The position numbers and the translations under genes were made by a program. A stretch of DNA of 64,000 nucleotides from Gimesia benthica. Its GTDB lineage: Bacteria > Planctomycetota > Planctomycetia > Planctomycetales > Planctomycetaceae. The stretch is taken from assembly GCF_009720525.1 (NCBI RefSeq), contig NZ_CP043930.1, forward strand, positions 4,496,501-4,560,500, in the 5' to 3' direction. Within the stretch, counting starts at the first letter, position 1. Each line of letters opens with the position of its first letter. Below are positions 19,171 to 28,563 of this stretch, one piece after another. The notes beneath the pieces were generated by a model. The model was not told where the DNA came from. It did no database searches and saw nothing but the letters and a program-made list of their open reading frames with translations.

Positions 19171-20254
19171 GCGACGTTTCCGCAGCCACACCAGGTCGCG
19201 CGATATAATACTCGTGCAGTACATCCTCGGGCAGCAGGCGATATTCCAGATTTCCCAACCCTGCTGCTGTCAGACTGCTACACAACGCTTCTCTGCCGCG
19301 TTCGTTACCCGCTGCTGGACGCTCGACTCCGGTCAGATTCCGCAGACTGCAGATGGATAAGAGCAAAGCCGATAGCGGGTGCTGCAGATTTTCTTCCCGG
19401 CTGCGCGAACAGGCCAGTTCTCTCAGCAGCAACGTACCATCGGGTCTGAGTGCCATCTGGACGGCTTGCAGCATCTCTTCCCGTTCCTGCGGCGCCACGG
19501 TGACGTCAAACACGGTGATCAGATCGAAGGCATTGATCGCATGAATGGCTGTCAGTTCCCGCTCGATAAACGCGACATTCTCCAGCCCCTGCGCTGCGGC
19601 ACTTTCGCGTGCCTGTGCAATCAACTCGGCCGAAGGATCATAACCCACAAACCGACTCTCTGGAAACGCGGTCGCCAGTTCCAGCAGCAATCTACCATCG
19701 CCACAACCCAGGTCCAGTACATCCAGGCCTTCGCAGAGTTGCATGATCAAACCGGGAATCAAAGGCAGGATCTGTTGAAACAACTGATTCGTAAATGACG
19801 TCGAACGCTCTGCACTCTGTGCCTGCAGGATCTGTTCGCGGGTTTCGTCTGATAGCGGTGCTCCCGCGCGCAGACTCTCTGCCAGCTCGTCCTCCAGTTT
19901 CCCCAGCAGTGTCAACCAGCGCAGGCTCTCCTCGTATTGGGCGGAGCCGGTCAGAACTTCCGCATGTTCGCGTGGCAGTCGGTATGTCTGAAAGATTGGA
20001 TCATACTCCACCAGCCCGCCTCCCTGCATGGCCGTCAGCCAGTCGGCGACATACACTTGTTTGAGACCAGCTTCTGCTGCAATTTCACTGCTCGTGGCAT
20101 GCTCCAGCAGACTCATGACTTTCCAGAGTCCCGTCCGGTAACCCAATGCGACCAGTAACGCCAGGCTTCCCTGGTTAATCTTATTTTGCAGCTGGTTTTC
20201 AAAAGCGACGGTCCGATCTTCAGAAATGGTCAGTGTGGTATAGCTGGTTGTCAT
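19148..20254 (-). CDS. SAM-dependent methyltransferase with N-terminal winged helix
   Basis: 368 aa. An N-terminal helix-turn-helix/dimerisation domain (~20-90, ATSSEIAAEAGLKQVYVADWL) is followed by a class I Rossmann methyltransferase: motif I LDLGCGDGR (~178-186), acidic loop VGYDPS (~201-206), FDLITVFDV (~245) and LRPDGTLLLRE (~272). The layout is that of small-molecule O/C-methyltransferases such as the Rv2258c group. GGGGAG lies upstream of ATG 20254. The acceptor is unknown. Confidence 0.88.
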   Translation of the reverse strand: MTTSYTTLTISEDRTVAFENQLQNKINQGSLALLVALGYRTGLWKVMSLLEHATSSEIAAEAGLKQVYVADWLTAMQGGGLVEYDPIFQTYRLPREHAEVLTGSAQYEESLRWLTLLGKLEDELAESLRAGAPLSDETREQILQAQSAERSTSFTNQLFQQILPLIPGLIMQLCEGLDVLDLGCGDGRLLLELATAFPESRFVGYDPSAELIAQARESAAAQGLENVAFIERELTAIHAINAFDLITVFDVTVAPQEREEMLQAVQMALRPDGTLLLRELACSRSREENLQHPLSALLLSICSLRNLTGVERPAAGNERGREALCSSLTAAGLGNLEYRLLPEDVLHEYYIARPGVAAETSLSAETAF

Positions 20255-20637
20255 TCAAAGTCTCCCCTCAAAGAAAATGAATTTGTGTCCTCTACTGACT
20301 ACCAGGCGCAAAACCACAGCAGCTGTTACAGGGTTTTTCAAAAAAAGCTGATATGGGAAAGGAGGGGAATACCTCGCGGCGGGTTTTGCTGATGGGTCAT
20401 TTGTAAATCCTTGATTTTGAACAGGATACGATTTCTCTTGTGCTCTCAGGACATCTGTGTGAAAAAATCTTTAAACTCTGGGCGGACAACAACTGTTTTG
20501 CTGTGTACAATCAGTTAGTGAAATGAAGTAATTTGAGAAGACATTTTTAATTGACGGGCTCCTGCAACGGAGCGGTTCAAAACGGTGCCGGAACTATCTG
20601 AGACAGGATTCAGAAGCAGGCAGAGGGAGAGCGGGCT
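20255..20637. other. Divergent intergenic region
   Basis: About 380 bp between the methyltransferase (-) and the leucine-rich-repeat gene (+). No gene, RNA or clear repeat was seen. GAGGGAGAGC just before 20638 is the ribosome site of the downstream gene. Confidence 0.5.
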
Positions 20638-22209
20638 ATGTTTCGACAATTGACTTTAGTATCAACGATCGTGGTAATTGCGCTGGCAGGGATCGGTTGT
20701 TTTCTGTTGAGTTCTGATTCAACACAAAATGCCGTCGCCGACAAGCAGCAGGGTTCTCCTGCGCCGCCTCTCAAATTGCAGTCCGATCCTCGTGTGCTGG
20801 AACGGACCAGGAAACTCGAAGAGATCAATCAGATACTTGCGAGCCGGGTCCCGCATATCACGGAGACCGCTGGTACCTCACATACCCATGAAACAGAAAC
20901 CTGGCAGGACCCTGCGCTGGAACGGATCTATCAGCAGATCCGCAATCAGAAACTGACAATCTGGTTGCCCCGGAATGGTGAGCCATTCTCGATCTGGGTC
21001 GGCAATCCACAGAAGACCGTCGACGGCAAGAAAGTCTTTAACCACACCGAAGCACTCACCAACGCGATTCCTCACATTAATCAGCTTCCGTTCCCGGTAC
21101 GTATCTGGTTCTATGGAACCCGGGATCAATCTAATCCGGAACTGGGAGCCTGTGTGGAGACGCTGACAAAGATTGAAAAGCTGCACAGCGTGAAATTTTC
21201 CTACTGTCGCATCAGTCAACGCGGGTACGAGGCTCTTCATGATCTCCCCCAATTGACCGATCTGGAAATCCTGCATTCGCATCTCGATGAAGCAGCCCTG
21301 AAACACATCGCTGAGCTCGCGCAGCTTCGTCGCCTGCATCTCAGTTTTGGCGATCAGAAGATATCCACCATCGCTGCAGAGCAACTGCTCGATATCTCTG
21401 AACTGGAAGACTTCAAACTGCAGATCCACCTGGAGCCCAAAGAGGTCGGACGCTTCTGGAAAAAACTGGCCGGCTGTGAATCGCTGGTCAAACTGGAAGT
21501 CGACTGTGGAAAAGTCAGCCAGGACATGATGTATAACTTCCTCACAAAAGGGGATCACCAGCGACTGAAGAACTGGACCATCCGGGAACACATTCCCCGC
21601 CAGAAACTCGCCGACGCACTGGCCCTGGCCCCCAACCTGGAAGTGCTCAAGGTCCCTTCCGGCACTCCGGATGAGATGGAATATCTGCTTGAGCGTCTCG
21701 CAGAGCAGAATACGAAGCTCCGCTCGCTGACCATCGGCTGGGACTCAGGAGAGCATCTCAAAGGCAGACAGGCCCGCAAAGCACTGCAGTTGCTCTCCGC
21801 CTTCCCCAATCTCCAGCAGGTACACATACCTGTCAAGTTGCCTGACGTCAATGCACTGGAACCGCTCACGCGTCTGCATCAGCTCGAATCTTTTTACTGT
21901 CGTAATCTGAATCTCCATCAGTCGACTCTGATTTACCTCGCCCGCATGCCCGCACTCAAGCATCTCACCGTGCGAACTCTCTCATTCTCTGATGAATCAG
22001 CGCATCTGCTGCCCTGGCTCTCCCATGTGGAGACCCTCGAAATCGAATATCCGCAGTCACTGACCAATAAACGACTCATGCTCCTGGCCACCATGCCCGA
22101 GTTACGCGAACTCAAATGGTGTGATATTGGTTCAGAACAATCCGCTTCGCTGAGTGATGATGTCAAAGCCCGGTACCCGTTTATCAAATACAGTGTCTGC
22201 GGTAAGTAG
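20638..22209 (+). CDS. Leucine-rich-repeat envelope protein
   Basis: 523 aa. The N-terminal hydrophobic segment (residues 5-24, ending LAGIGC) could be a lipoprotein signal or an uncleaved anchor. The body has irregular leucine-rich repeats of ~24-26 residues, e.g. LPQLTDLEILHSHLDEAALKHI, LAQLRRLHLSF, PNLEVLKVPSG, MPALKHLTVRTLSF and MPELRELKW near the end. Such LRR proteins are abundant in planctomycetes and presumably mediate protein binding outside the cytoplasm. Preceded by GAGGGAGAG. No operon partner. Confidence 0.82.
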   Translation: MFRQLTLVSTIVVIALAGIGCFLLSSDSTQNAVADKQQGSPAPPLKLQSDPRVLERTRKLEEINQILASRVPHITETAGTSHTHETETWQDPALERIYQQIRNQKLTIWLPRNGEPFSIWVGNPQKTVDGKKVFNHTEALTNAIPHINQLPFPVRIWFYGTRDQSNPELGACVETLTKIEKLHSVKFSYCRISQRGYEALHDLPQLTDLEILHSHLDEAALKHIAELAQLRRLHLSFGDQKISTIAAEQLLDISELEDFKLQIHLEPKEVGRFWKKLAGCESLVKLEVDCGKVSQDMMYNFLTKGDHQRLKNWTIREHIPRQKLADALALAPNLEVLKVPSGTPDEMEYLLERLAEQNTKLRSLTIGWDSGEHLKGRQARKALQLLSAFPNLQQVHIPVKLPDVNALEPLTRLHQLESFYCRNLNLHQSTLIYLARMPALKHLTVRTLSFSDESAHLLPWLSHVETLEIEYPQSLTNKRLMLLATMPELRELKWCDIGSEQSASLSDDVKARYPFIKYSVCGK

Positions 22210-22280
22210 CATCAGCCGGTCGTGAGACCAATGAGTCAACGCGTATTGAAGTTCCCGGGAGCCCCGTCTTCTCTGAATAA

Positions 22281-22469
22281 ACGGGAACCTGCGTCTTTAC
22301 GGGGCGCACTCCGGAAGGGACTGCCTTGTATGCAATCAACCTGACTAAACCGGGACCACCGCGCAGGCTGAAACCCCGACAGCAGGATCAGAAACTGCTC
22401 AGTCTGTCGATGTCACCCGACGGACGTTTCGTCCTGTTCTGCAGTGATCGACCTTTAGAGGAAGACTAA
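22281..22469 (+). pseudogene. Remnant of a PD40/TolB-type beta-propeller gene
   Basis: A 62-codon frame runs from just after a stop at 22278 to TAA 22467. Its translation reads VFTGRTPEGTALYAINL, then LSMSPDGRFVLFCSDRP. That is one and a half blades of a TolB/PD40 propeller (SPDGRF signature). It has no start codon before the SPDGR blade and no gene upstream, so it looks like the 3' remains of a deleted gene. Confidence 0.6.
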
Positions 22470-22494
22470 AGAGCAGTTAAAAAGAGTAACTCGC

Positions 22495-22818
22495 TCAGGC
22501 CTGAATTGACTTCACAGAAAATTCATGCAGCGATTCCGGCCAGATAGCCCGAAATGTATTATCGGTCACATTACGATAGCCGGCACGCACACGTTCCATC
22601 AGTGGATGTTCAATCTTTCCACGAATGCGGCTTAAGACGTTTTCCGGATCATCCACGGTCAGAAACAGATTCATCTGCGAGCTGCCGAAATCGTGTCCGT
22701 CCACGGTCGCCTTGCCATCTTCCTGAATTTGTTCAATCAGCACCGACTCCAGGTCTACCAGTGAATCATAGTCAGGAATTACAGTTCCCGTGAATTGCAG
22801 AACGAGTTGATACTTCAT
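22495..22818 (-). CDS. Small acidic cytoplasmic protein of unknown function
   Basis: 107 aa, no signal peptide or membrane segment. Predicted alternation of strands and helices (MKYQLVLQFTG, then VLIEQIQE, then MNLFLTVDDPENVLSRI) suggests a compact alpha/beta fold. The family is not recognised. Single gene; the plus strand upstream carries a propeller remnant ending 25 bp away. Confidence 0.6.
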   Translation of the reverse strand: MKYQLVLQFTGTVIPDYDSLVDLESVLIEQIQEDGKATVDGHDFGSSQMNLFLTVDDPENVLSRIRGKIEHPLMERVRAGYRNVTDNTFRAIWPESLHEFSVKSIQA

Positions 22819-23026
22819 AAGAGAGCCCCCTGTTCAAAAGAAAGAAACGGCGGGTCACAGAACATTGGACCGATGTGCCTCACGGAATTGAGGCTTAAGA
22901 CTGGTGTTAATATATTATAACGGTGAGACGACGAGTCTTCACACAAGGTTCGATGAATTTCCTGTGATTATCCCAAAGCGGATTTCTCTGTCAAAATAGG
23001 CAGTTCTATCCGCTTGAATCACAAGT

Positions 23027-23593
23027 ATGATGACAACAACAGGTTCAGATGAAAATGATTTAATTCGGGAAGCTTACAAAATGCTCAATCGGAGTTCATT
23101 TATTTGTCATAAAAATCTGTTGGCTTGCATTCTGGCCTGTCTGATCGCAGTTTCAGCGCTCTTTTTTCTGGTTCCGCCGCCGCAACAGACAGAAATCGCC
23201 TGGCAGGAATATTCCCTGCCGCACATCCAGCGTGACATGGATCAAGGCAAAGTCATCCTGATCAGCGCCATATCAAGCAAAGATCTTTTGATCCTCTTTT
23301 ATGAGGCGCGCTACTCACGCGATCCTGCCATGCTGCAGTTCCTGCGCACGCATCCGGTTTCCTGTTATCGCATCGATCTCGCCAGCCTCTCCGAGGAACA
23401 GTTCCAGGCCTGGCAGGGATATTATGATTCGCTCTCCCCACTGGGCGTCGTGCTACTGGTTCAGACGCCGGAGAATGACGCGGTGATGGAAACCATCGAA
23501 GTCGACGGCGATCAACTCTCTCCACAGCATCTGATTTCACGTCTGGAAAAACTGCTCGTCCGCCGGAACACGCAGGGCGGTGCAGGCGTCTAA
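23027..23593 (+). CDS. Membrane-anchored thioredoxin-like protein of unknown function
   Basis: 188 aa from ATG 23027. An alternative ATG at 23081, nine bases after GGAAG, would give 170 aa with a cleaner anchor. One membrane helix is at ~31-50. The outside part reads like a thioredoxin fold (KVILISAISSKDLLILFYEARYS, then LQFLRTHPVSCYRIDLAS, LGVVLLV and VDGDQL). The CxxC position is not conserved and only one Cys lies in that domain, so no thiol-disulfide activity is expected. Its stop overlaps the convergent gene by four bases. Confidence 0.65.
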   Translation: MMTTTGSDENDLIREAYKMLNRSSFICHKNLLACILACLIAVSALFFLVPPPQQTEIAWQEYSLPHIQRDMDQGKVILISAISSKDLLILFYEARYSRDPAMLQFLRTHPVSCYRIDLASLSEEQFQAWQGYYDSLSPLGVVLLVQTPENDAVMETIEVDGDQLSPQHLISRLEKLLVRRNTQGGAGV

Positions 23594-24570
23594 AACGTGC
23601 GCTCCATCAGGTATTTCTTCCAGTTCTCTTTTTCCAGCCGCTTGAACTCGCCCTCGATGTCAGTCCCGGTATAAAACGTGAGAATACCGTAAACCCGTTT
23701 GATTTCTCCCGGCGGACAGTCAGGAAAAATCGGATCCGAGTGCAGGCAGGGACACTTCTGATTCCCCCACGCTTTGAAGCAGGGAGTCCACCCCATGATC
23801 ACCCAGTGGTTGCCCTTTGCAGACCGACAGGCAGCATACGGTGCGCGAAATACCTTGTTGTCATTGCTCTGTTGGGTGAAACCGTCCATCATCTTCAGCA
23901 TCGCACAGTTCTGCACCCGCAACTTGGAAAGAGGCTCATCGGTGCCGTTCTTTAGCCACATCTCCATCAGCACCGCTTTCTGAAGAGGCAACACGATCGT
24001 TCCAAATTCGATGCCATTGGGCAGTCGACGCCGTGCTGTCATGGATCCGTCTTGATGGACTGACCATTCCCGCGGGGGCAGTTCCTTATTCTGCTGCGTC
24101 CAGATGGTAGGCACATGCGTGTGCGCGAGGTACGTCAGACCCAGGTTCGACCAGATCGCTTCCGGGATATCCAGCACGACATAGCTGTCTGGATCCCAGG
24201 GGGCAAACACGGAGATCTTCGTCTCCCGCTGAGGGTTGATCGCCCCTTCCAGAAAACCGATCCGCGGATGCCGACCACCCGGATACGGCTTCACCGTCAA
24301 GATATCCGCAGGCTTACGCTCCGGTGCGAGTCGCTCCTGCAGTTCAAACCGTTTCAGTGCCGACTTGATCTCCGGCTTCGAAAGCCCGGTCGCCTGCTGC
24401 ATTTCATCCAGTGAATAGTGATGATACAGCGACATGTTCTCCAGCCAGTATTTCAGCTCCTCATCCGTCGCCGGCTTCCGTGCATTCGGAAAAGATTCCT
24501 CTGCACTGAGGGGCACAGCCAAACAGCAGCAGATCAAACTGAAAACAGCAACGCGACAAATCCACAACAT
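23590..24570 (-). CDS. Secreted protein of unknown function
   Basis: 326 aa from ATG 24570, preceded by GAGGTG. A signal peptide (LWICRVAVFSLICCCLAVPLSA) ends near residue 23. The mature part starts with a helical YHHYSLDEMQQATGLSKPEIKSAL segment resembling a small DNA-binding-like or helix-turn-helix fold. It continues into a beta-rich domain with HTHVPT (~residue 150) and a Cys cluster near the C-terminus (CFKAWGNQKCPCLHSD). I do not recognise the family; it may be restricted to planctomycetes. Confidence 0.7.
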   Translation of the reverse strand: MLWICRVAVFSLICCCLAVPLSAEESFPNARKPATDEELKYWLENMSLYHHYSLDEMQQATGLSKPEIKSALKRFELQERLAPERKPADILTVKPYPGGRHPRIGFLEGAINPQRETKISVFAPWDPDSYVVLDIPEAIWSNLGLTYLAHTHVPTIWTQQNKELPPREWSVHQDGSMTARRRLPNGIEFGTIVLPLQKAVLMEMWLKNGTDEPLSKLRVQNCAMLKMMDGFTQQSNDNKVFRAPYAACRSAKGNHWVIMGWTPCFKAWGNQKCPCLHSDPIFPDCPPGEIKRVYGILTFYTGTDIEGEFKRLEKENWKKYLMERTF

Positions 24571-24622
24571 CGGAGCACCTCGTGTTCTGCAAGATCGGTT
24601 CGGGTTCACATTTCTTATCCCG

Positions 24623-24628
24623 ATTATA
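24623..24628 (-). promoter_or_regulatory. Candidate -10 for the secreted-protein gene
   Basis: TATAAT on the minus strand, 53 bp upstream of ATG 24570. No good -35 match at 16-18 bp is seen. Confidence 0.35.
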
Positions 24629-24733
24629 ATACACTATTCTGCTCATCTCACCCTCATAGTAAAAAACGGTGGCAATGCTGGCTCGCCAACATTGATCGTG
24701 AAAACACATCAATAAACATAAAAAAATAGATGG

Positions 24734-24770
24734 GCTCGGATGTAGTCCGAGCCTAGCGCAGCGAGCAGGA
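24734..24770 (+). repeat. Palindromic repeat, copy 4
   Basis: Hairpin GCTCGGAT-GTA-GTCCGAGC (one G-T pair) followed by tail CTAGCGCAGCGAGCAGGA. Same orientation as copy 5 at 26124-26165; the two flank the desaturase gene. Confidence 0.8.
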
Positions 24771-25121
24771 GGTCTCAGAGGGTTCAGCCATTCCAGCAGC
24801 AACGCACCTCACCAGAAAATGCAGGGTGCGGACCCATGTGTCCGCCCGCCGGGCGAGGCCCTGATCAGCTCAGACATGACAGGAGCCGCCACGAACCTCA
24901 CGAACGACACACATGAGAAATAATCCCATCGATTACAGAAAGAACCTGCTCAAAAACGTCACAAAACCAGCACGAATCACAGAAAAACTGAGCAGACGTT
25001 ACCCCCTGCGGGTGATTTCCTCCCATCAAACCCCATCACTATAGACACGATTGCCCAATCCCCCTAGAATCGGCCGGTTTTTTATTGGTACTCCACACTC
25101 TGACAGCATCGGTCTTATTGA

Positions 25122-26135
25122 ATGAATTCCCAGCAGACACTCGTGCCCCCTCCGGAAACGGATCCTCTTGTTCCTGAAAACACGTCTGCTAAGATGCCTG
25201 AGTCGGGCCGTTATGCAACACCTGACTGGGCGAATATCGGTTGGGTCGTCGCCATTCATCTGGGCGTCCTCGCAGCACCGTTCTGCTTCACCTGGACCGG
25301 TCTCTTCACCTGTATGTTCCTGGGCTGGCTCACCGGCGGCATCGGTATCTGCCTGGGCTATCATCGTCTGCTCACGCATGGCAGCTTCCAGACCTATCCG
25401 TTCATGAATCGGCTGATTGGATTGATCGGCTTGCTGGCAGGGCAAGGGCCTCCAATCCAGTGGGTCGCCAATCATCGTAAACATCACCTGCACAGCGACC
25501 AGCCCGGCGATCCGCATTCGCCCCGCGATGGTCGCTGGTGGAGTCACATCCTCTGGCTCGTTCCTTTTCACAGTGCAGAGGAAATTCAGGCGACCCATCA
25601 GCGGTTCGCCCCCGATCTGCTGAAAGACCCGTTCATGCGTCTGCTGCAGCGAACCTTCCTGTACTGGCACCTGGGTCTCGGCGCACTCCTCTACGGCATC
25701 GGCTACTGGGCCGGCGGTACAGAACTGGGCCTCAGCCTGCTCGTCTACGGCATGTTCGTGCGTCTGTTCTACGTCCTGCACGCAACCTGGTTCGTGAACT
25801 CAGCCACGCACATCTGGGGCTATCGCAACTATGAAACCACCGACGACAGCCGCAATCTCTGGTGGGTGGCTCTGCTGACCTACGGCGAAGGCTGGCACAA
25901 CAATCACCACAAATACCAGCGGATGGCAAAGAACGGCCACAAGTGGTGGGAACTCGACATGACCTACGGCGCAATCCTCGTTCTCGAAAAACTGGGTCTC
26001 GCCTGGAAGGTCGTCAAAACCATTCCCCCAACGACAAAGCGACTGCCGTCAAACCACCCAAATTCGCTACACAACAGCAGGCAGTCCAGGCACAGGTCGA
26101 CTGAAGTCACTCTTAACGTGTGCGCTCGGACGTAA
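25122..26135 (+). CDS. Acyl-CoA/acyl-lipid desaturase (fatty acid desaturase type 1), C-terminus frameshifted
   Basis: 337 aa as read. Di-iron membrane desaturase with three histidine boxes: HRLLTH (81-86), HRKHH (118-122) and WHNNHH (~257-262). Hydrophobic pairs surround them at ~40-75, ~95-110 and ~185-220. It introduces a double bond (delta-9 type) into membrane acyl chains using O2. The last ~30 residues (RLPSNHPNSLHNSR...) look unlike a protein end. Adding one C to the C5 run at 26025-26029 gives PPNDKATAVKPPKFATQQQA... ending at TGA 26102-26104. That reading also leaves palindromic repeat copy 5 outside the gene. A single-base deletion, or a sequencing error, is likely. Confidence 0.9.
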   Translation: MNSQQTLVPPPETDPLVPENTSAKMPESGRYATPDWANIGWVVAIHLGVLAAPFCFTWTGLFTCMFLGWLTGGIGICLGYHRLLTHGSFQTYPFMNRLIGLIGLLAGQGPPIQWVANHRKHHLHSDQPGDPHSPRDGRWWSHILWLVPFHSAEEIQATHQRFAPDLLKDPFMRLLQRTFLYWHLGLGALLYGIGYWAGGTELGLSLLVYGMFVRLFYVLHATWFVNSATHIWGYRNYETTDDSRNLWWVALLTYGEGWHNNHHKYQRMAKNGHKWWELDMTYGAILVLEKLGLAWKVVKTIPPTTKRLPSNHPNSLHNSRQSRHRSTEVTLNVCART

Positions 26136-26165
26136 TCCGAGCCGAGCGCAGCGAGCAGGAAACTG
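26124..26165 (+). repeat. Palindromic repeat, copy 5
   Basis: Stem GCTCGGA / TCCGAGC (26124-26130 / 26136-26142) followed by CGAGCGCAGCGAGCAGGAAA. It overlaps the last codons and stop of the desaturase in its present frame, but would lie 20 bp downstream of the gene in the repaired frame. Confidence 0.8.
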
Positions 26166-26260
26166 TCAGGGGAAGCGTACAACCCAGAACGAAGCAGCCA
26201 CCTCAATCGTTCTACAGGTGAGCTTTACCCACACTCAGAAACTGGATTCCGGACGAAAGC

Positions 26261-26656
26261 TCACTCTGTCCCCAACTGCTCCAGAGCCGCGGGCATCCGC
26301 TGAATATTGCCTTCCCGGTCCACGCACGCAATCACCGATTGGGCCACCGCCACGCTTTGACCATCGCGAAACAGCTCGTACTTGTGTACCAGTTTGGCCC
26401 CGGTCACTTTTTCCAGGGTCGTTCGCAGCGTCAGCACATCATCGTAGCGGGCCGGCAGCCGGTATTTGCATTCGATCTTAGCCACCACCAGCAGGTAGCC
26501 TTTCTCTTCCATCTCGCGGTAGTTACCACCCTGGGAACGGAAGAGCTCGGTGCGGCCCATTTCGAAGTACGTGAAGTAATTGCCATGATGCAGAAATCCC
26601 ATGGCGTCCGTTTCGTTATAACGGACCCGGATTTCGATCTCATGCGAGTTAGACAT
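26261..26656 (-). CDS. Acyl-CoA thioesterase, YbgC/4HBT hotdog family
   Basis: 131 aa, single hotdog domain. The N-terminal [20 protein letters not shown] motif carries the catalytic Asp (residue 17) and the His-Asn pattern of YbgC/4-hydroxybenzoyl-CoA thioesterases. The central helix is followed by strands [43 protein letters not shown]. Cytoplasmic; hydrolyses acyl-CoA thioesters. It follows purF on the same strand after 37 bp and may be co-transcribed. Confidence 0.9.
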   Translation of the reverse strand: MSNSHEIEIRVRYNETDAMGFLHHGNYFTYFEMGRTELFRSQGGNYREMEEKGYLLVVAKIECKYRLPARYDDVLTLRTTLEKVTGAKLVHKYELFRDGQSVAVAQSVIACVDREGNIQRMPAALEQLGTE

Positions 26657-26693
26657 CAGTCAAAACCATCCTTTGTCGAAATCAGAAGGCGTC

Positions 26694-28289
26694 TCAGGAG
26701 CGAACCGGACTGCTGGAGAGAGTCACATCGTAGGTCCGGTGTGCTTCTTCGCCGTTATCGTTCAGCGAATTCTCTACCGCGATCTGATACAGCTGACGAC
26801 CCGACTCGGTCGGGTAAGTCGTATCGATACAGGCCTGGCAGAGAGAACTGCCGGGCAGACCTACGGCACGCGCGATCGAAGCCTTGGGCAGATACTTCAG
26901 CGTATCGGCACCAATCGCCTCGGCCATCGCTTCTTCCACTTCGGGGCTCATTTCGCCACCGTTCAGGAATTTGGGGGCGAACAGCTCGTTGATCGTCGAC
27001 ATGTCGATGCCGTAAAAACAGGGAGCAATGATCGGTGGACAGGCTACGCGGACGTGTACTTCCTTGGCCCGGCCCCGTTCCTTCAGCTGGCTGATCAATG
27101 CCTTCATTGTGGTCGAACGGACGATGGTGTCTTCCACCAGCAGTACCCGCTTCCCTTCCAGAACTTCTGGCAGCGGCGTGTATTTCGCCCGTACTTTGTC
27201 TTTACGGTTGGCCCCTTCGATAAAGGTTCGCCCGATGTAACGGTTACGGATCAAGCCTTCCAGACAGGGCACCCGCAGGGTATACGCCATACTGTCGGCG
27301 GCTGCTTTCGCGGTGTCCGGCACAGGTACGACGATGGTGTCTTCATCGATGGGCACGGTTTCCTGCTCGGCCAGTTCTTCACCCAGGCGTTTACGGGTGA
27401 TATACACACTCTGGTCGTCCAGGGTACTGCAGACATTCGCGAAGTAGATCCATTCGAAGAAGCAGTGTGCCTTCTGTGTTGGCTTCGCATATTCGCGGAT
27501 CTTCAGTTCGCCATCCTGAATCACAATCGCACAACCGGGGGCCAGGCTCTTGATCTGCTCGGCTTCGAAGCCCATGTTGGCCAGTGCCACACTTTCAGAT
27601 GCAGCTGCGAACAGCGAACCATCAAAGGCATAGCACAACGGACGCAGTCCCACCGGATCGCGGGAAACGAACATGTTCCCCAACGCATCCAGGAAGACAA
27701 TATTGTAAGCACCGTCCAGACGTTTGCTGAGCGTGGTCAGCATGTCGAACAGCTCGGCAGGATTCTCTTTGGAAAGCTCCTGCGAAATCAAATGCATCAG
27801 AATTTCGGTATCGGTTTCCCGGGCCAGATGGAAGTCGGACTCGGTCAGGATTTCCTTGCAGAGTTCCTGGTAGTTGGCCAGCTGACCGTTAAAACCAAAG
27901 GCGAACCATTTGGATTTCTGAATATGATGCCGTTCGAACGGCTGTGCGTAACTGCGGTCATCTTTACCACAGGTCGCGTACCGCACGTGGCCGATCGCCG
28001 CGGGGCCCTCATACTTCTTCATCAGGCTGTTGAAGGTCTGCTGATGATTCAGCTGGAAGACCTCGGTGACGGTTCCCACATCTTTGTGAGTATCGATCAA
28101 CTGATTCCGGCCAGGGTTAAACGTAGTCATTCCCGCAGCCAGCTGGCCGCGATTCTGAATATCCAGCAGTAACCGGGAGATAAGTTGCGATGTCTTTTCA
28201 GGATCGCCCATGGGAGCCAGAGGACTGGGATCTCGGTTGGGAAGATGGTAGACGGCTGCAATTCCACATTCGTGGTATAGTTCCGACAT
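26694..28289 (-). CDS. purF: Amidophosphoribosyltransferase PurF
   Basis: 531 aa from ATG 28289; the longer frame back to 28382 was rejected because it would bury the nucleophile. A short propeptide MSELYHE precedes Cys8, the N-terminal nucleophile of the glutaminase domain (CGIAAVYH). The PRPP-binding loop [13 protein letters not shown] lies near residue 370. Four cysteines sit as in [4Fe-4S]-type enzymes (HCFFE, ACPPI, and the pair in SLCQAC). It catalyses the first committed step of purine synthesis, PRPP plus glutamine to phosphoribosylamine. No other purine genes are nearby. Divergent from proB. Confidence 0.95.
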   Translation of the reverse strand: MSELYHECGIAAVYHLPNRDPSPLAPMGDPEKTSQLISRLLLDIQNRGQLAAGMTTFNPGRNQLIDTHKDVGTVTEVFQLNHQQTFNSLMKKYEGPAAIGHVRYATCGKDDRSYAQPFERHHIQKSKWFAFGFNGQLANYQELCKEILTESDFHLARETDTEILMHLISQELSKENPAELFDMLTTLSKRLDGAYNIVFLDALGNMFVSRDPVGLRPLCYAFDGSLFAAASESVALANMGFEAEQIKSLAPGCAIVIQDGELKIREYAKPTQKAHCFFEWIYFANVCSTLDDQSVYITRKRLGEELAEQETVPIDEDTIVVPVPDTAKAAADSMAYTLRVPCLEGLIRNRYIGRTFIEGANRKDKVRAKYTPLPEVLEGKRVLLVEDTIVRSTTMKALISQLKERGRAKEVHVRVACPPIIAPCFYGIDMSTINELFAPKFLNGGEMSPEVEEAMAEAIGADTLKYLPKASIARAVGLPGSSLCQACIDTTYPTESGRQLYQIAVENSLNDNGEEAHRTYDVTLSSSPVRS

Positions 28290-28563
28290 AAATTGCCTTA
28301 GTTCGTGAAATAGAGTTTCGAAATCAGTGTGAACCGGGTGAACTATGCGGTAAATTGTTCCCGAGCCCTGCTTGAGCGTCAAACAGAATCAGCAAATTGA
28401 GAGAGAAAAACGTCGTTTTACAGGAAATCCCTTTGATTTACGACATGCTCGCGCTGATGATTAACTATGCTCCGGCCCCGGACTTCTATATTATATAAAT
28501 ATTAAGAAATAGGGACCCGGTGGCGAGTACCTCTTTGAAATTTTTTTGTGATTCCCGGAAAAA

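Larger units (their letters stand above)
24571..25121. other. Intergenic region with one palindromic repeat
   Basis: About 550 bp between divergent genes. It holds a -10-like element for the minus-strand gene and palindromic repeat copy 4 (24734-24770). No gene is supported. Confidence 0.55.
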
